Source: Acetobacter sp.
GTDB taxonomy: Bacteria; Pseudomonadota; Alphaproteobacteria; Acetobacterales; Acetobacteraceae
Direction of reading: 5' to 3'
NCBI GenBank assembly: GCA_017474285.1
Contig: JAFVHT010000059.1
Coordinates: 62,001 to 126,000 of the forward strand
Length of the DNA: 64,000 bases
Of this stretch, positions 1 to 8,012 are shown piece by piece. Every line of letters begins with the position of its first letter. The first letter of the stretch is position 1. The position numbers and the translations under genes were made by a program. The notes beneath the pieces are model-generated. The model was not told where the DNA came from, searched no databases, and worked only from the letters and a program-made list of their open reading frames with translations.

Positions 1-31
1 AAAAACAGGTCGCAGTTTCGACCTTGGAAAG

Positions 32-754
32 ATGAATCTCTCACAACTTTGGGTGGCTTATCTTACCCATTCCACGATTTTACTTTATTTCGCCCTTATC
101 GTTGCGAGCTTTACAGGCGTTTTTCTTTATTTTTCAGGATGGCTTGCAACACTCTTTGCTATAGCATCGGTTATGTTCGTTTATCCGTTAGCTTGGTACC
201 TCCTCCACCGTTATGTGCTCCATGGTCATTTACTCTATAAAAACCCATGGACCGCCGCTTTATGGAAGCGCATTCACTTCGATCATCATCAAGACCCTCA
301 TCTTCTTGATGTGCTTTTTGGTTCACCTGTTACAACAATACCAACCATTATCGTGATTACTGCCCCTATTGGTTACCTTATTGGGAGTTTTGGGGGAGCC
401 TGTGCTAGCATTGGTACAGGACTGGTTATCACTTGTATTTATGAATTTTTCCATTGTATCCAACACCTTAACTATAAACCACGTTCGCGCTGGATCCAGC
501 GAATGAAAGCCCTTCATCTTTTACACCATTTTCATAATGAAGATGTTAATCATGGTATTACAAGCTTTATCATAGACCGATTTTTTGGCACCTATTGTGT
601 CGATGCTAAAGCGTGTCCACGTAGTCCAACTGTTTTTAATCTTGGATATGATCTTAAAGCCGCAGAACGTTACCCATGGGTTATGAAACTCACAGGTTCT
701 CCCCCACGTGATCGCCCTGATGGCGCACGTTCAGATACATCGCGGTCAGTATGA
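32..754 (+). CDS. Fatty acid hydroxylase / sterol desaturase-family membrane protein
   Basis: Predicted 240-residue integral membrane di-iron oxygenase. Four hydrophobic segments surround the histidine clusters of the fatty acid hydroxylase superfamily: HRYVLHGH near residue 59, HFDHH near 82, FFHCIQH near 139 and LHLLHHFHNE near 162. Members hydroxylate or desaturate acyl chains, sterols or sphingoid bases using di-iron and oxygen. A purine-rich ribosome site (GGAAAG) sits directly before the ATG. Its last four bases overlap the start of the nucleotidyltransferase gene (ATGA), and a glycosyltransferase follows, so a role in a modified membrane lipid is plausible. The substrate cannot be read from sequence. 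The family is secure, the exact reaction is not. Confidence 0.8.
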   Translation: MNLSQLWVAYLTHSTILLYFALIVASFTGVFLYFSGWLATLFAIASVMFVYPLAWYLLHRYVLHGHLLYKNPWTAALWKRIHFDHHQDPHLLDVLFGSPVTTIPTIIVITAPIGYLIGSFGGACASIGTGLVITCIYEFFHCIQHLNYKPRSRWIQRMKALHLLHHFHNEDVNHGITSFIIDRFFGTYCVDAKACPRSPTVFNLGYDLKAAERYPWVMKLTGSPPRDRPDGARSDTSRSV

Positions 755-1551
755 ACGCCCCATTACCACAACATCATTCCTTAAAGACTCTTACAGCTTT
801 TATCTTGGCAGGCGAACGCCCTAACGTGATTGACCCTGTTGCTGCTGCAGGAGGTGTTGCGCTTAAAGCGCTTCTCCCGATTGGTGGAGTTCCTATGCTA
901 TTACGCGTTATTACAAGCCTTCGCGCAGTACCTGCTATTGGTCAGATTGTTGTTTGTGCTTCACGCCTAGAATTTTTAGCAAAAATTATTCCTGAAGACG
1001 TTCTCCTTATTCCAGCACAAGACGATGGCCCTAGTGCGAGTGTTTTAGCTGGACTTGAACGTTTTGGAACCCCTTTGCTTGTGACAACAGCCGATAATGC
1101 TTTACTCCAGCCAGAATGGATTACAGAGTTTTTAGAGGCTCTTACCTCTAATAGTGATGTCGCCGCTGCTGTTGCCTTAGAAGCAGACATTCTTAGAGAT
1201 GTCCCTCATACAAAACGTACCTACATTCGCCTTACAGATATGGTTTTTTCAGGCTGTAACCTTTTCTTGTTTAGAACGCCTGTTTCTACCCAAGTTGTCG
1301 ATTTATGGCGGCATGTCGAAAAAAATCGCAAACACCCGTTTCGTATAGCGTGGACGCTCGGTCCCATGGTAATTTTACGTGCTTTATTAGGTTTGTTAAG
1401 TTCCCAAGCACTTTATAAACATCTTTTTGCACGAACAGGCGCAAGAGCTGAACTTATCCCCCTTTCTGACGGTCGTGCGGCTGTTGATATTGATAAACCT
1501 GCTGATATTATGTTAGCAGAACAAATTATAACCACTCAATCTCAAAAATAA
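751..1551 (+). CDS. Nucleotidyltransferase (MobA/GT-A-like NTP transferase)
   Basis: A 266-residue protein with the nucleotide-binding start of the NTP transferase fold: FILAGERP near residue 17 and KALLPIGGVPML near 40. These fit the glycine-rich loop and lysine that bind NTP and metal. A TTADNALL stretch near residue 111 fits the usual metal-binding aspartate. It overlaps the upstream hydroxylase gene by four bases, so the two are translationally coupled. Enzymes of this fold activate sugars, phosphonates or lipid head groups with CTP, GTP or UTP. Nucleotidyltransferases occur in some alphaproteobacterial sphingolipid head-group pathways, but assigning this gene to such a pathway is inference from context only. 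Confidence 0.7.
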   Translation: MNAPLPQHHSLKTLTAFILAGERPNVIDPVAAAGGVALKALLPIGGVPMLLRVITSLRAVPAIGQIVVCASRLEFLAKIIPEDVLLIPAQDDGPSASVLAGLERFGTPLLVTTADNALLQPEWITEFLEALTSNSDVAAAVALEADILRDVPHTKRTYIRLTDMVFSGCNLFLFRTPVSTQVVDLWRHVEKNRKHPFRIAWTLGPMVILRALLGLLSSQALYKHLFARTGARAELIPLSDGRAAVDIDKPADIMLAEQIITTQSQK

Positions 1552-1569
1552 AATAATAGACAAAAATTT

Positions 1570-2661
1570 ATGCGGATCGCTTATATTATTAACTCTGCAG
1601 GTTTCGGAGGTGCTGAGCTTCCTACTCCTGCTATCTGCCGTGTTTTACAAGAAGCAGGGCATGAGGTTATCGTTTTCGTCCTCTGTAAAGGAGACGGTCT
1701 TTCACTACCCTTATGGAAAAAATCTAAACTTAACGTTTTCATACGACACGGAAATCGCAAAGATCATCTTGCCGCTCTCTTCTGGCTCTTCCAACATTTC
1801 CAAACATGGAAGCCAGATATTATTTGGACATCCCTCGTACGAAGTACCTTACTAGGGCAAATCATCGGACAAAAACTCAACATCCCCGTTGTCAGCTGGC
1901 GAAATACTGTTAAACCTAAACTTATCAACCATATACTTCTCCGCTTATGTCATTCTGCCTCATGTTTATGGATTGGGGATTCACAGGCGACAACAAAATA
2001 CTTAACTCGTAAACTCCATATCCCTCCCGAAAAAGTAACTTGTTGGCCCATCTTCCAAGCTACCCCTTCAGCACCACACGCCAAACCTTGGCAACAGGGA
2101 TTACCCCTCCACCTCGGATCACTCGGACGATTGTCTCCAGAAAAAGGCTACGACATTCTGATTAAGGCTGTCTCACTTCTAGATGAAAAAACCCTCTCTA
2201 TCCCCTTCCACATCACTATCGTCGGCGAAGGACCTGAACGACAGAATCTTCAATCCCTCATCAACCAACACAACCTTCAAAATCACATCACTCTCGTTGG
2301 CTTCCTCCATAACCCTCACCCCTTTCTCTCTTCCCTTCACCTCTACCTACAACCCTCTCAATTCGAAGGCTTCTGCATTGCCGCCCATGAAGCTATGTAC
2401 GCAGGCCTCCCCGTTTTGACCTCCCATGTCGGCGAACTCAAATACTCCGTCCAAAACAATAAAACAGGATGGTCAATCCAACCAAATAACCCCATCACCC
2501 TCAGCAACACCATCAAAAACGCTCTCCTTAACCCTCACACACTCGCACCAATGGGACAAAATGCACGTAATTATGTTTCTCAAACTTTCAGTCCAGAAGA
2601 TTTTGTCTACAATGGAAACATCGTGCTTGAAAAAATATACAACCTCACGGGTTTAAAATAA
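1570..2661 (+). CDS. GT4-family glycosyltransferase
   Basis: A 363-residue GT-B fold glycosyltransferase. The N-terminal domain opens with MRIAYIINSAGFGGAE, a typical acceptor-domain loop. The C-terminal donor domain carries LGRLSPEKGYDIL near residue 186, IVGEGPER near 217 and the EGFCIAAHEAMYAGLPV block near 268 with the E-x7-E signature of GT4 enzymes. It probably transfers a nucleotide-activated sugar to a lipid or polysaccharide acceptor on the cytoplasmic side of the membrane. It follows the nucleotidyltransferase by 18 bases. From about 2100 to 2560 the coding strand is strikingly rich in C and poor in G, unlike its neighbours, which hints at a mosaic or acquired gene. Bases 2123-2202 recur at 7931-8010. 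Confidence 0.8.
   Translation: MRIAYIINSAGFGGAELPTPAICRVLQEAGHEVIVFVLCKGDGLSLPLWKKSKLNVFIRHGNRKDHLAALFWLFQHFQTWKPDIIWTSLVRSTLLGQIIGQKLNIPVVSWRNTVKPKLINHILLRLCHSASCLWIGDSQATTKYLTRKLHIPPEKVTCWPIFQATPSAPHAKPWQQGLPLHLGSLGRLSPEKGYDILIKAVSLLDEKTLSIPFHITIVGEGPERQNLQSLINQHNLQNHITLVGFLHNPHPFLSSLHLYLQPSQFEGFCIAAHEAMYAGLPVLTSHVGELKYSVQNNKTGWSIQPNNPITLSNTIKNALLNPHTLAPMGQNARNYVSQTFSPEDFVYNGNIVLEKIYNLTGLK
2123..2202 (+). repeat. 80-base segment shared with 7931-8010 (parent copy in GT4 gene)
   Basis: This stretch inside the glycosyltransferase gene encodes the GRLSPEKGYDIL region and the helix after it. It matches 7931-8010 in the same orientation at 79 of 80 positions. The single difference is G at 2152 versus A at 7960, which would change Asp to Asn. 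Identity stops abruptly on both sides. Confidence 0.9.
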
Positions 2662-2739
2662 GATATAGTGTCACGGACTCTTTATCACTCTTAACCTTAT
2701 TTCTCTTTAATCTTTCCGATACTTTTTAGAGTAAAGCTA

Positions 2740-4077
2740 TTGACATCTCTTTCTCGTCCTACAACAGGAATTATTTTAGCGGCTGGGTTAGGAACCCGCA
2801 TGTGTTCTTCTCGCCCTAAAGCGATGCACCCTCTTGCGGGTCAACCTATGCTTACACACCTTCTGACCAATGCCGCTAAGGTTTTTGATACAGTGGTCGT
2901 CGTCGTTGGTCCCGATATGGACGAAGTCGTCCAACTCGCAAAACCTTTCCCGACAGTTGTGCAAACAGAACGCCTCGGCACAGCCCATGCTGCCCTACAA
3001 GCAGAAGCATTTTTTGGCCACGGTGATGTCGCTATCCTTTACGCTGATAATCCACTGATTTCTGCACAAACCCTTACACGCCTTATTCATGAACGCCATC
3101 AACCTGATGTTTCTTTAGCACTTTTAGCGATGCGTCCTACTAACCCGGGGCGTTATGGACGCGTTATTACCGTTAATGGTTCTGTAAGCCGTATTGTAGA
3201 GTGGAACGACGCCACTGAAGAAGAACGTGCCATCCCTCTTTGTAATGCGGGTGTATTTTGTGCAGATTCCACTAATTTACGATGCTGGCTCCACGCTGTT
3301 GATAATAATAACACAAAACGAGAATTTTATCTTACCGATATTGTAGGAATTGCCATTGCCGAACATGCCCTTGTTAAAGCTGTGGAAGCCCCAGAAGAGG
3401 AACTACGCGGTATTAACTCTCGCGCTGAACTAGCTTTAGCTGAAGCTTCTGTACAACAACGTCTTCGTACTCAAGCCCTTGAATCAGGCGTTACGCTTAT
3501 AGCCCCTGAAACGGTTTTTTTTAGTGTTGATACTGTTCTTGCTCCTGATGTTCTTATTGAACCCCATGTTGTTTTTGGACCAGGTGTTACAATCTCTGAA
3601 GGGGCTGTTATCCGTGCATTTAGTCATTTAGAAGGCTGTTTTATTCAATCCGAGTCTGTTATTGGTCCTTATGCGCGTATACGTCCAAAAACTTCGATTG
3701 GTATCCATAGTAAAGTTGGCAATTTTGTTGAGCTCAAAAATGCTACACTTGGTGATCATACAAAAGTCAATCACTTATCTTATGTTGGTGATGCTACAAT
3801 TGGTACACAAAGTAATATTGGTGCTGGTACAATTTTCTGTAACTATGATGGTACCCACAAACACCATACGACGATTGGAGAACACGTTTTTATCGGTTCA
3901 GATTCGGTTTTAGTCGCCCCTCTTTGTATCGGTGATCATGCTTTTGTAGCCGCTGGTAGTACCATTACCAACAATGTCCCTCCTGAAGCTATGGCTTTTG
4001 GAAGAGCACGCCAAGAAAACCGCAATGGTTACGGAAAACATTTCAAAAATTCTTATAAGACGAAAAAAAGGACTTAG
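2740..4077 (+). CDS. glmU: Bifunctional N-acetylglucosamine-1-phosphate uridyltransferase / glucosamine-1-phosphate acetyltransferase
   Basis: A 445-residue enzyme making UDP-GlcNAc, the precursor of peptidoglycan and lipid A, in the cytoplasm. The N-terminal uridyltransferase domain shows the LAAGLGTRM signature near residue 14 followed by KAMHPLAGQPML. The C-terminal half is a left-handed beta-helix of hexapeptide repeats with the acetyltransferase region GVTISEGAVIRAFSHLEG and later KVGNFVELKN. Length is close to the usual 450-460. The only start that preserves the N-terminal signature is a TTG at 2740, a weak initiation codon with no strong ribosome site. glmS begins three bases after its stop, so the two consecutive-pathway genes form an operon. 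Confidence 0.95.
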   Translation: MTSLSRPTTGIILAAGLGTRMCSSRPKAMHPLAGQPMLTHLLTNAAKVFDTVVVVVGPDMDEVVQLAKPFPTVVQTERLGTAHAALQAEAFFGHGDVAILYADNPLISAQTLTRLIHERHQPDVSLALLAMRPTNPGRYGRVITVNGSVSRIVEWNDATEEERAIPLCNAGVFCADSTNLRCWLHAVDNNNTKREFYLTDIVGIAIAEHALVKAVEAPEEELRGINSRAELALAEASVQQRLRTQALESGVTLIAPETVFFSVDTVLAPDVLIEPHVVFGPGVTISEGAVIRAFSHLEGCFIQSESVIGPYARIRPKTSIGIHSKVGNFVELKNATLGDHTKVNHLSYVGDATIGTQSNIGAGTIFCNYDGTHKHHTTIGEHVFIGSDSVLVAPLCIGDHAFVAAGSTITNNVPPEAMAFGRARQENRNGYGKHFKNSYKTKKRT

Positions 4078-4080
4078 ACC

Positions 4081-5904
4081 ATGTGTGGAATTTGTGGTGC
4101 TGTTGGTAAACAACAAGCCGCCCCTATTGTTTTTGAAGGGTTACACCGACTTGAATATCGTGGTTACGATTCTGCTGGTATTGCAACACTAGTTGATGGA
4201 CGTATAGAACGCAGACGGGCAGCGGGTAAGCTCGATAATCTCCACACAGTGCTTGAGGCTTCTCCACTCGCAGGAACAACAGGCATTGGGCACACACGCT
4301 GGGCAACGCATGGTGCACCGACAACCTGTAATGCCCATCCACACAGCACAAATCGCGTTGCTATTGTTCATAATGGTATTATTGAGAATTTTGAAGCCCT
4401 CCGCCAAAGACTTGAAAATATTGGCCAAAATTTTGAAACAGATACTGACAGTGAGATAATCGCCCTTTTAGTTGATTATTACTTACAGCAAGGAGCCTCT
4501 CCCAAAGATGCCGCTCTACAAGCCTTCTCTCGCTTAGAGGGCGCCTATGCTATAGCGATGATTTTTGCAGACCATGATGGTCTCATCATAGGCGCTTGTT
4601 ATAATGCGCCTCTTGCTATCGGATTTGGCGAACAAGAAATGTTTTTAGCCTCCGATTCGCTTGCCCTTGTCCCTTTCACACAACGTATTACGTATATGAA
4701 CAATGGTGATTGTGTTGTCCTTACAGCACAAGCAGCCGAGTTTATGACATTTGACGGCAAAGTCGTCCAACGCGCTGTTCATCACACAAAATTAACAGAT
4801 TCTACCACTCATAAAGATGGCTATCGTCACTATATGGAAAAAGAATTGCATGAACACCCATTAGTTATTGGGCAAACGCTCCAACGTATGATTAACCCCG
4901 CAACACGACAAGTAACTCTTCCACCTCTTCCATTTCATCTTAAACACGTGTCTAGAGCTGTTATGACAGCCTGCGGTTCCGCTTTTTATGCGGCTCTTGT
5001 TGGGCGTTATTGGCTAGAAGAAATTGCCCGTCTCCCTGTTGATATTGATGTTGCGAGTGAATTCCGTTACCGTAATCCGCCTCTTAATCCGGATTCTCTT
5101 GGCATCCTCGTTTCACAATCGGGCGAAACTGCCGATACATTAGCCGCTATACACACCTTACGCCACAATGCGGCTCATATTCTCTCCATACTTAATGTCA
5201 CCCATAGTAGTATGGCCCGTGAAAGTGATGTTGTCTTAGAAACACTTGCTGGACCTGAAATTTCTGTTGCTTCCACTAAAGCCTTTACAGCCCAACTCAC
5301 TGTTTTGGCTTGTCTCACTCTTGCTATTGCCCGTAGTCGCGGCATTCTTGATCCCCTTAACGAGGAAGAGTTCGTTTCTGCTCTCCTCAATTTACCAGGT
5401 TGTGCCGCTGAAGTTTTCAAACAAACAGATGCCATTCGTGCCGTTGCAACCATTATCGCAGAAAAACGTAATGTACTTTACCTTGGTAGAGGAAACCTTT
5501 TCCCCATTGCTTTAGAAGGTGCTCTTAAACTCAAAGAAATTTCTTATATACATGCAGAAGCCTACGCTGCAGGTGAAATGAAACATGGTCCAATTTCTTT
5601 AATTGATACTTCTGTCCCTATCGTCGCAACATTGCCTTATGGTCCGCTTTTTGACAAAACATTTTCAAATTTACAAGAAGCCAAAGCACGAGGAGGAAGA
5701 TTATTTGTTTTTACTGATGCAGAAGGTGATAAGCATATCTCAAAAATTGCTGAACAGAGTATCGTTCTCCCCCATGTTCATCCTTTTGTAGCACCCATTC
5801 TTCACGCTATCCCTCTACAAATGTTAGCTTATGAAGTTGCCGTTCTTAAAGGGACTGATGTTGATCAACCCCGCAATCTCGCAAAATGCGTTACTGTAGA
5901 ATAG
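4081..5904 (+). CDS. glmS: Glutamine--fructose-6-phosphate aminotransferase (isomerizing)
   Basis: A 607-residue enzyme converting fructose-6-phosphate and glutamine to glucosamine-6-phosphate, the first step of hexosamine synthesis. The mature N-terminal nucleophile is Cys2 (MCGICGAVG). The glutaminase domain shows RLEYRGYDSAG near residue 22, GHTRWATHG near 72 and HNGIIENF near 98. Two sugar-isomerase (SIS) domains follow, with the SQSGETADTL phosphate loop near 346 and the C-terminal DQPRNLAKCVTVE. It directly follows glmU. No glmS ribozyme-like leader is visible, as expected outside Firmicutes, because the intergenic gap is only three bases. Confidence 0.97.
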   Translation: MCGICGAVGKQQAAPIVFEGLHRLEYRGYDSAGIATLVDGRIERRRAAGKLDNLHTVLEASPLAGTTGIGHTRWATHGAPTTCNAHPHSTNRVAIVHNGIIENFEALRQRLENIGQNFETDTDSEIIALLVDYYLQQGASPKDAALQAFSRLEGAYAIAMIFADHDGLIIGACYNAPLAIGFGEQEMFLASDSLALVPFTQRITYMNNGDCVVLTAQAAEFMTFDGKVVQRAVHHTKLTDSTTHKDGYRHYMEKELHEHPLVIGQTLQRMINPATRQVTLPPLPFHLKHVSRAVMTACGSAFYAALVGRYWLEEIARLPVDIDVASEFRYRNPPLNPDSLGILVSQSGETADTLAAIHTLRHNAAHILSILNVTHSSMARESDVVLETLAGPEISVASTKAFTAQLTVLACLTLAIARSRGILDPLNEEEFVSALLNLPGCAAEVFKQTDAIRAVATIIAEKRNVLYLGRGNLFPIALEGALKLKEISYIHAEAYAAGEMKHGPISLIDTSVPIVATLPYGPLFDKTFSNLQEAKARGGRLFVFTDAEGDKHISKIAEQSIVLPHVHPFVAPILHAIPLQMLAYEVAVLKGTDVDQPRNLAKCVTVE

Positions 5905-5936
5905 TTTCTCATCATTAACTAGTTTGAATTAACGCC

Positions 5937-6767
5937 TTATGATGTTTTATTCAAAACAAGAATAATGTGCCCCATTTTAGGGTGGTTTAATTCTAGCCTA
6001 GAAGGCACAATACCTATACTTGGCACATTTTGAAACCAAATACGCCCGGGTTGTAACTGGTGCAGTTTACTTGGTTTTCCTGGTTCGCTCGGCATAAATC
6101 CAAGTATTTGGTGTAAAACAAAATCACAACGAAGTGCTTCCTTACTCGGTGCATTCAAAACATCTACAATGGAAGGTGTATTTTGGACAGGGTAAACTTG
6201 AAGTGTACTTAAACGCCGTCCATCAAAAACGAGACCATTTATCTCTGCGCAATGGTGCGTTATTTCCACCTGTCTTAACACCTCTATTAAAGCGGCAAGA
6301 GTATCAACCGCCCCTGTTCGTGCCTGATTAGAAACAACTTCACGCCCAACATCTTGTGGTTCCTCTTTCGTGACAACGGGTAAATCTCCCTTATAAACCA
6401 TTTTAAGTTGTTGATCTTGATGATGAAAATAACCCGAAGAAGTAAATGTTTCTGGCTTAATACCCCCCTCTGTTGTTAACCCACCTTCAGCATGCATATA
6501 TAAATTACCTGGAAGAAACAAACCGATTAAACCAACCGTTTTACCTTGAACGGTAGCATCATAATGTTTATGAGAATCAGAATAAGTTACACTCAAATAC
6601 ATCGCACGCAGACCATGGATATAAACCGTATAATGAGCCACTGTGTGCAAGGGATGCAATGATTGCACGGAAGAAGGCTCTGCCCACACGTCGCTACTTG
6701 CGATACCTCCCATCAACACTAAAAACACCACTATAATACTTCTGTATAAGCGTCTTACTCGCATCAT
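5937..6767 (-). CDS. DUF3108-like exported protein
   Basis: A 276-residue protein beginning with a basic stretch and a hydrophobic core (residues about 9-25) ending near VWAEPS, a good Sec signal peptide, so it is probably periplasmic. The body resembles DUF3108 proteins: an initial region reading TVYIHGLRAMYLSV, an amphipathic beta-rich middle and a C-terminal segment ending HIILVLNKTS. The function of DUF3108 is unknown. It lies 12 bases after the IclR-type regulator gene on the same strand, so both may be cotranscribed, and it converges with glmS. The family call rests on pattern recognition of the overall layout. Confidence 0.6.
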   Translation of the reverse strand: MMRVRRLYRSIIVVFLVLMGGIASSDVWAEPSSVQSLHPLHTVAHYTVYIHGLRAMYLSVTYSDSHKHYDATVQGKTVGLIGLFLPGNLYMHAEGGLTTEGGIKPETFTSSGYFHHQDQQLKMVYKGDLPVVTKEEPQDVGREVVSNQARTGAVDTLAALIEVLRQVEITHHCAEINGLVFDGRRLSTLQVYPVQNTPSIVDVLNAPSKEALRCDFVLHQILGFMPSEPGKPSKLHQLQPGRIWFQNVPSIGIVPSRLELNHPKMGHIILVLNKTS

Positions 6768-6779
6768 ATATGCTCTATT

Positions 6780-7583
6780 CTACCTCTCATTTTCTCTTCT
6801 ACACCCTTCTCTATAGCCTAATCGATAAGAAAGATCTCGAGCAAATCCCGTAGCTTTATGCGCTAAATGAAAAATAGTGTAATGATCCATGACTGTTTTA
6901 GGCAAACTCAAACCGACACCCGCAACAACCTGACCAGAATAATCTCTCACAACAGCCCCCAAACACCACAATCCATCATAAATTCGTCCATCATCAATAG
7001 CATAGCCACATTTTCGAATTTCAGTCAGCGCTTTAATCAAGTTAGCAGAAGAACACGTCTCATGTGTTGCTGGTGCCTCCGCCCAAAGAGATTCTGGATA
7101 AAGAGCTAACCATTTCTCCAACTCGTTCTCAGTCATCTCTGCAAGAATAATCTTACCAACTGCTGTAAAAATTGCTGGTAAATGAAGACCCACTCTAAAA
7201 TGCGCTCCCAAAATCGCTGTACTATTACGACACGCTAAATAAACAACCTCCATTCCTTCAAGCGTCGCAAGTGTCATGGTAAATGCCTCATAGTCGGCAC
7301 GACCATCACAGATATGATAGAACTCTGTTACCAAATCTCGCTTTTCTGTAACATTTTCAACCCAATCTAACAAACGTATACCCAATCTATAGCCTTGGAG
7401 CGACGTTTTTTCTAATAAACCAAGTTCAACCATAACAGAAAGAAGTCCGTGTACTGTACTCTTTGGTAAATCGAGTTGCCGCGCAATATCCACAGCAAGC
7501 AAAGGGGTCTGCGACATTTTAACACAATCAAGAATGCGTACAGCTTTCCGTAACGCCGGCACTGTTTCTTGTGATATAGACAT
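6780..7583 (-). CDS. IclR-family transcriptional regulator
   Basis: A 267-residue regulator. The N-terminal winged helix-turn-helix runs through residues 9-70, with LLAVDIARQLDLPKSTVHGL as the recognition region and GYRLGIRLLDW as the wing. The C-terminal effector domain has the features of the family: VYLACRNS, VGLHLPAIFTAVGKIILA and the late GVGLSLP loop. IclR proteins bind palindromic operators and respond to small carbon compounds. The ligand here is unknown. The start codon at 7583 has only a weak ribosome site. The 429-base region upstream is the obvious place for its own operator. Its partner in the operon is a DUF3108 exported protein. Confidence 0.85.
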   Translation of the reverse strand: MSISQETVPALRKAVRILDCVKMSQTPLLAVDIARQLDLPKSTVHGLLSVMVELGLLEKTSLQGYRLGIRLLDWVENVTEKRDLVTEFYHICDGRADYEAFTMTLATLEGMEVVYLACRNSTAILGAHFRVGLHLPAIFTAVGKIILAEMTENELEKWLALYPESLWAEAPATHETCSSANLIKALTEIRKCGYAIDDGRIYDGLWCLGAVVRDYSGQVVAGVGLSLPKTVMDHYTIFHLAHKATGFARDLSYRLGYREGCRRENER

Positions 7584-7702
7584 TATTTTTATTATTTCCC
7601 TGTTGACAGAAGAAATTTCTTTCTCTATTATTCAGCATATAAGACCAAGTTCAGTATAACGAACAAAATAATAACAAGTAACACGGTCTTACTACGCAAT
7701 GG

Positions 7703-7773
7703 GAGGGGGGCTGGAAAAGAACCCGTAAAGGGCAACAGATTTCACTTCGGTATCCGTATGTGTTTTCCCCCTC
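7703..7773. other. G/C-rich inverted-repeat element of unknown nature
   Basis: In an AT-rich gap, GAGGG (7703-7707) can pair with CCCTC (7769-7773) and, after a five-base bulge, GGAAAA (7713-7718) with TTTTCC (7763-7768). Inside are two further short stems, CCC-GTAAA-GGG and CGG-TAT-CCG. The element could be a structured RNA on either strand or the paired ends of a very small mobile-element relic. I do not recognise it as a known riboswitch, SRP RNA, 6S RNA or tmRNA. Confidence 0.4.
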
Positions 7774-7868
7774 GCTTTCTATGCTTTATTATTGACTCTA
7801 TCAATATACTAAAAATTATGCTATAAAACAACTCTTTCATAATACTTGCAAAGTCTACTCAAAATTTT

Positions 7869-7896
7869 ACTTCTAAAAAAGAAGTACTATTTTTTT
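7869..7896. terminator. Weak hairpin near the lolD 3' side
   Basis: ACTTCT (7869-7874) and AGAAGT (7880-7885) form a 6-bp stem with a five-A loop. On the plus strand seven Ts follow after a short spacer. On the minus strand, the direction of lolD transcription, the hairpin is followed by AAAATTTT, a poor U-tract. It may mark the end of the long nuo-lol transcript, but support is weak. Confidence 0.3.
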
Positions 7897-7930
7897 ATAA
7901 AATATAAAAGAAGTTCAATTTTCTTTTTAT

Positions 7931-8010
7931 TCGGACGATTGTCTCCAGAAAAAGGCTACAACATTCTGATTAAGGCTGTCTCACTTCTAGATGAAAAAAC
8001 CCTCTCTATC
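7931..8010 (+). repeat. 80-base partial duplicate of the GT4 glycosyltransferase gene
   Basis: Matches 2123-2202 at 79 of 80 bases in the same orientation, about 5.8 kb away. In the parent reading frame it reads GRLSPEKGYNIL and continues to a TAA that overlaps the complementary lolD stop. It has no start, no ribosome site and no remaining glycosyltransferase around it, so it is a fragment, not a gene. The near-perfect identity implies a recent duplication or a remnant of a lost paralogue. Confidence 0.9.
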
Positions 8011-8012
8011 TC

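Larger units (their letters stand above)
7584..8012. other. Intergenic region between iclR-type gene and lolD
   Basis: 429 bases without a convincing gene. From low to high coordinates it holds the presumed control region of the IclR gene, with TATACT-like and TTGTTA-like elements on the minus strand near 7655-7680. Next come a G/C-rich foldable block (7703-7773), a weak A-loop hairpin near 7869-7885 and an 80-base copy of part of the glycosyltransferase gene (7931-8010). The copy abuts the lolD stop codon. Confidence 0.7.

Noticed and set aside
7703..7773. SRP RNA, 6S RNA, tmRNA or a known riboswitch
   Set aside because: None of the conserved cores of those RNAs can be found in the element on either strand.
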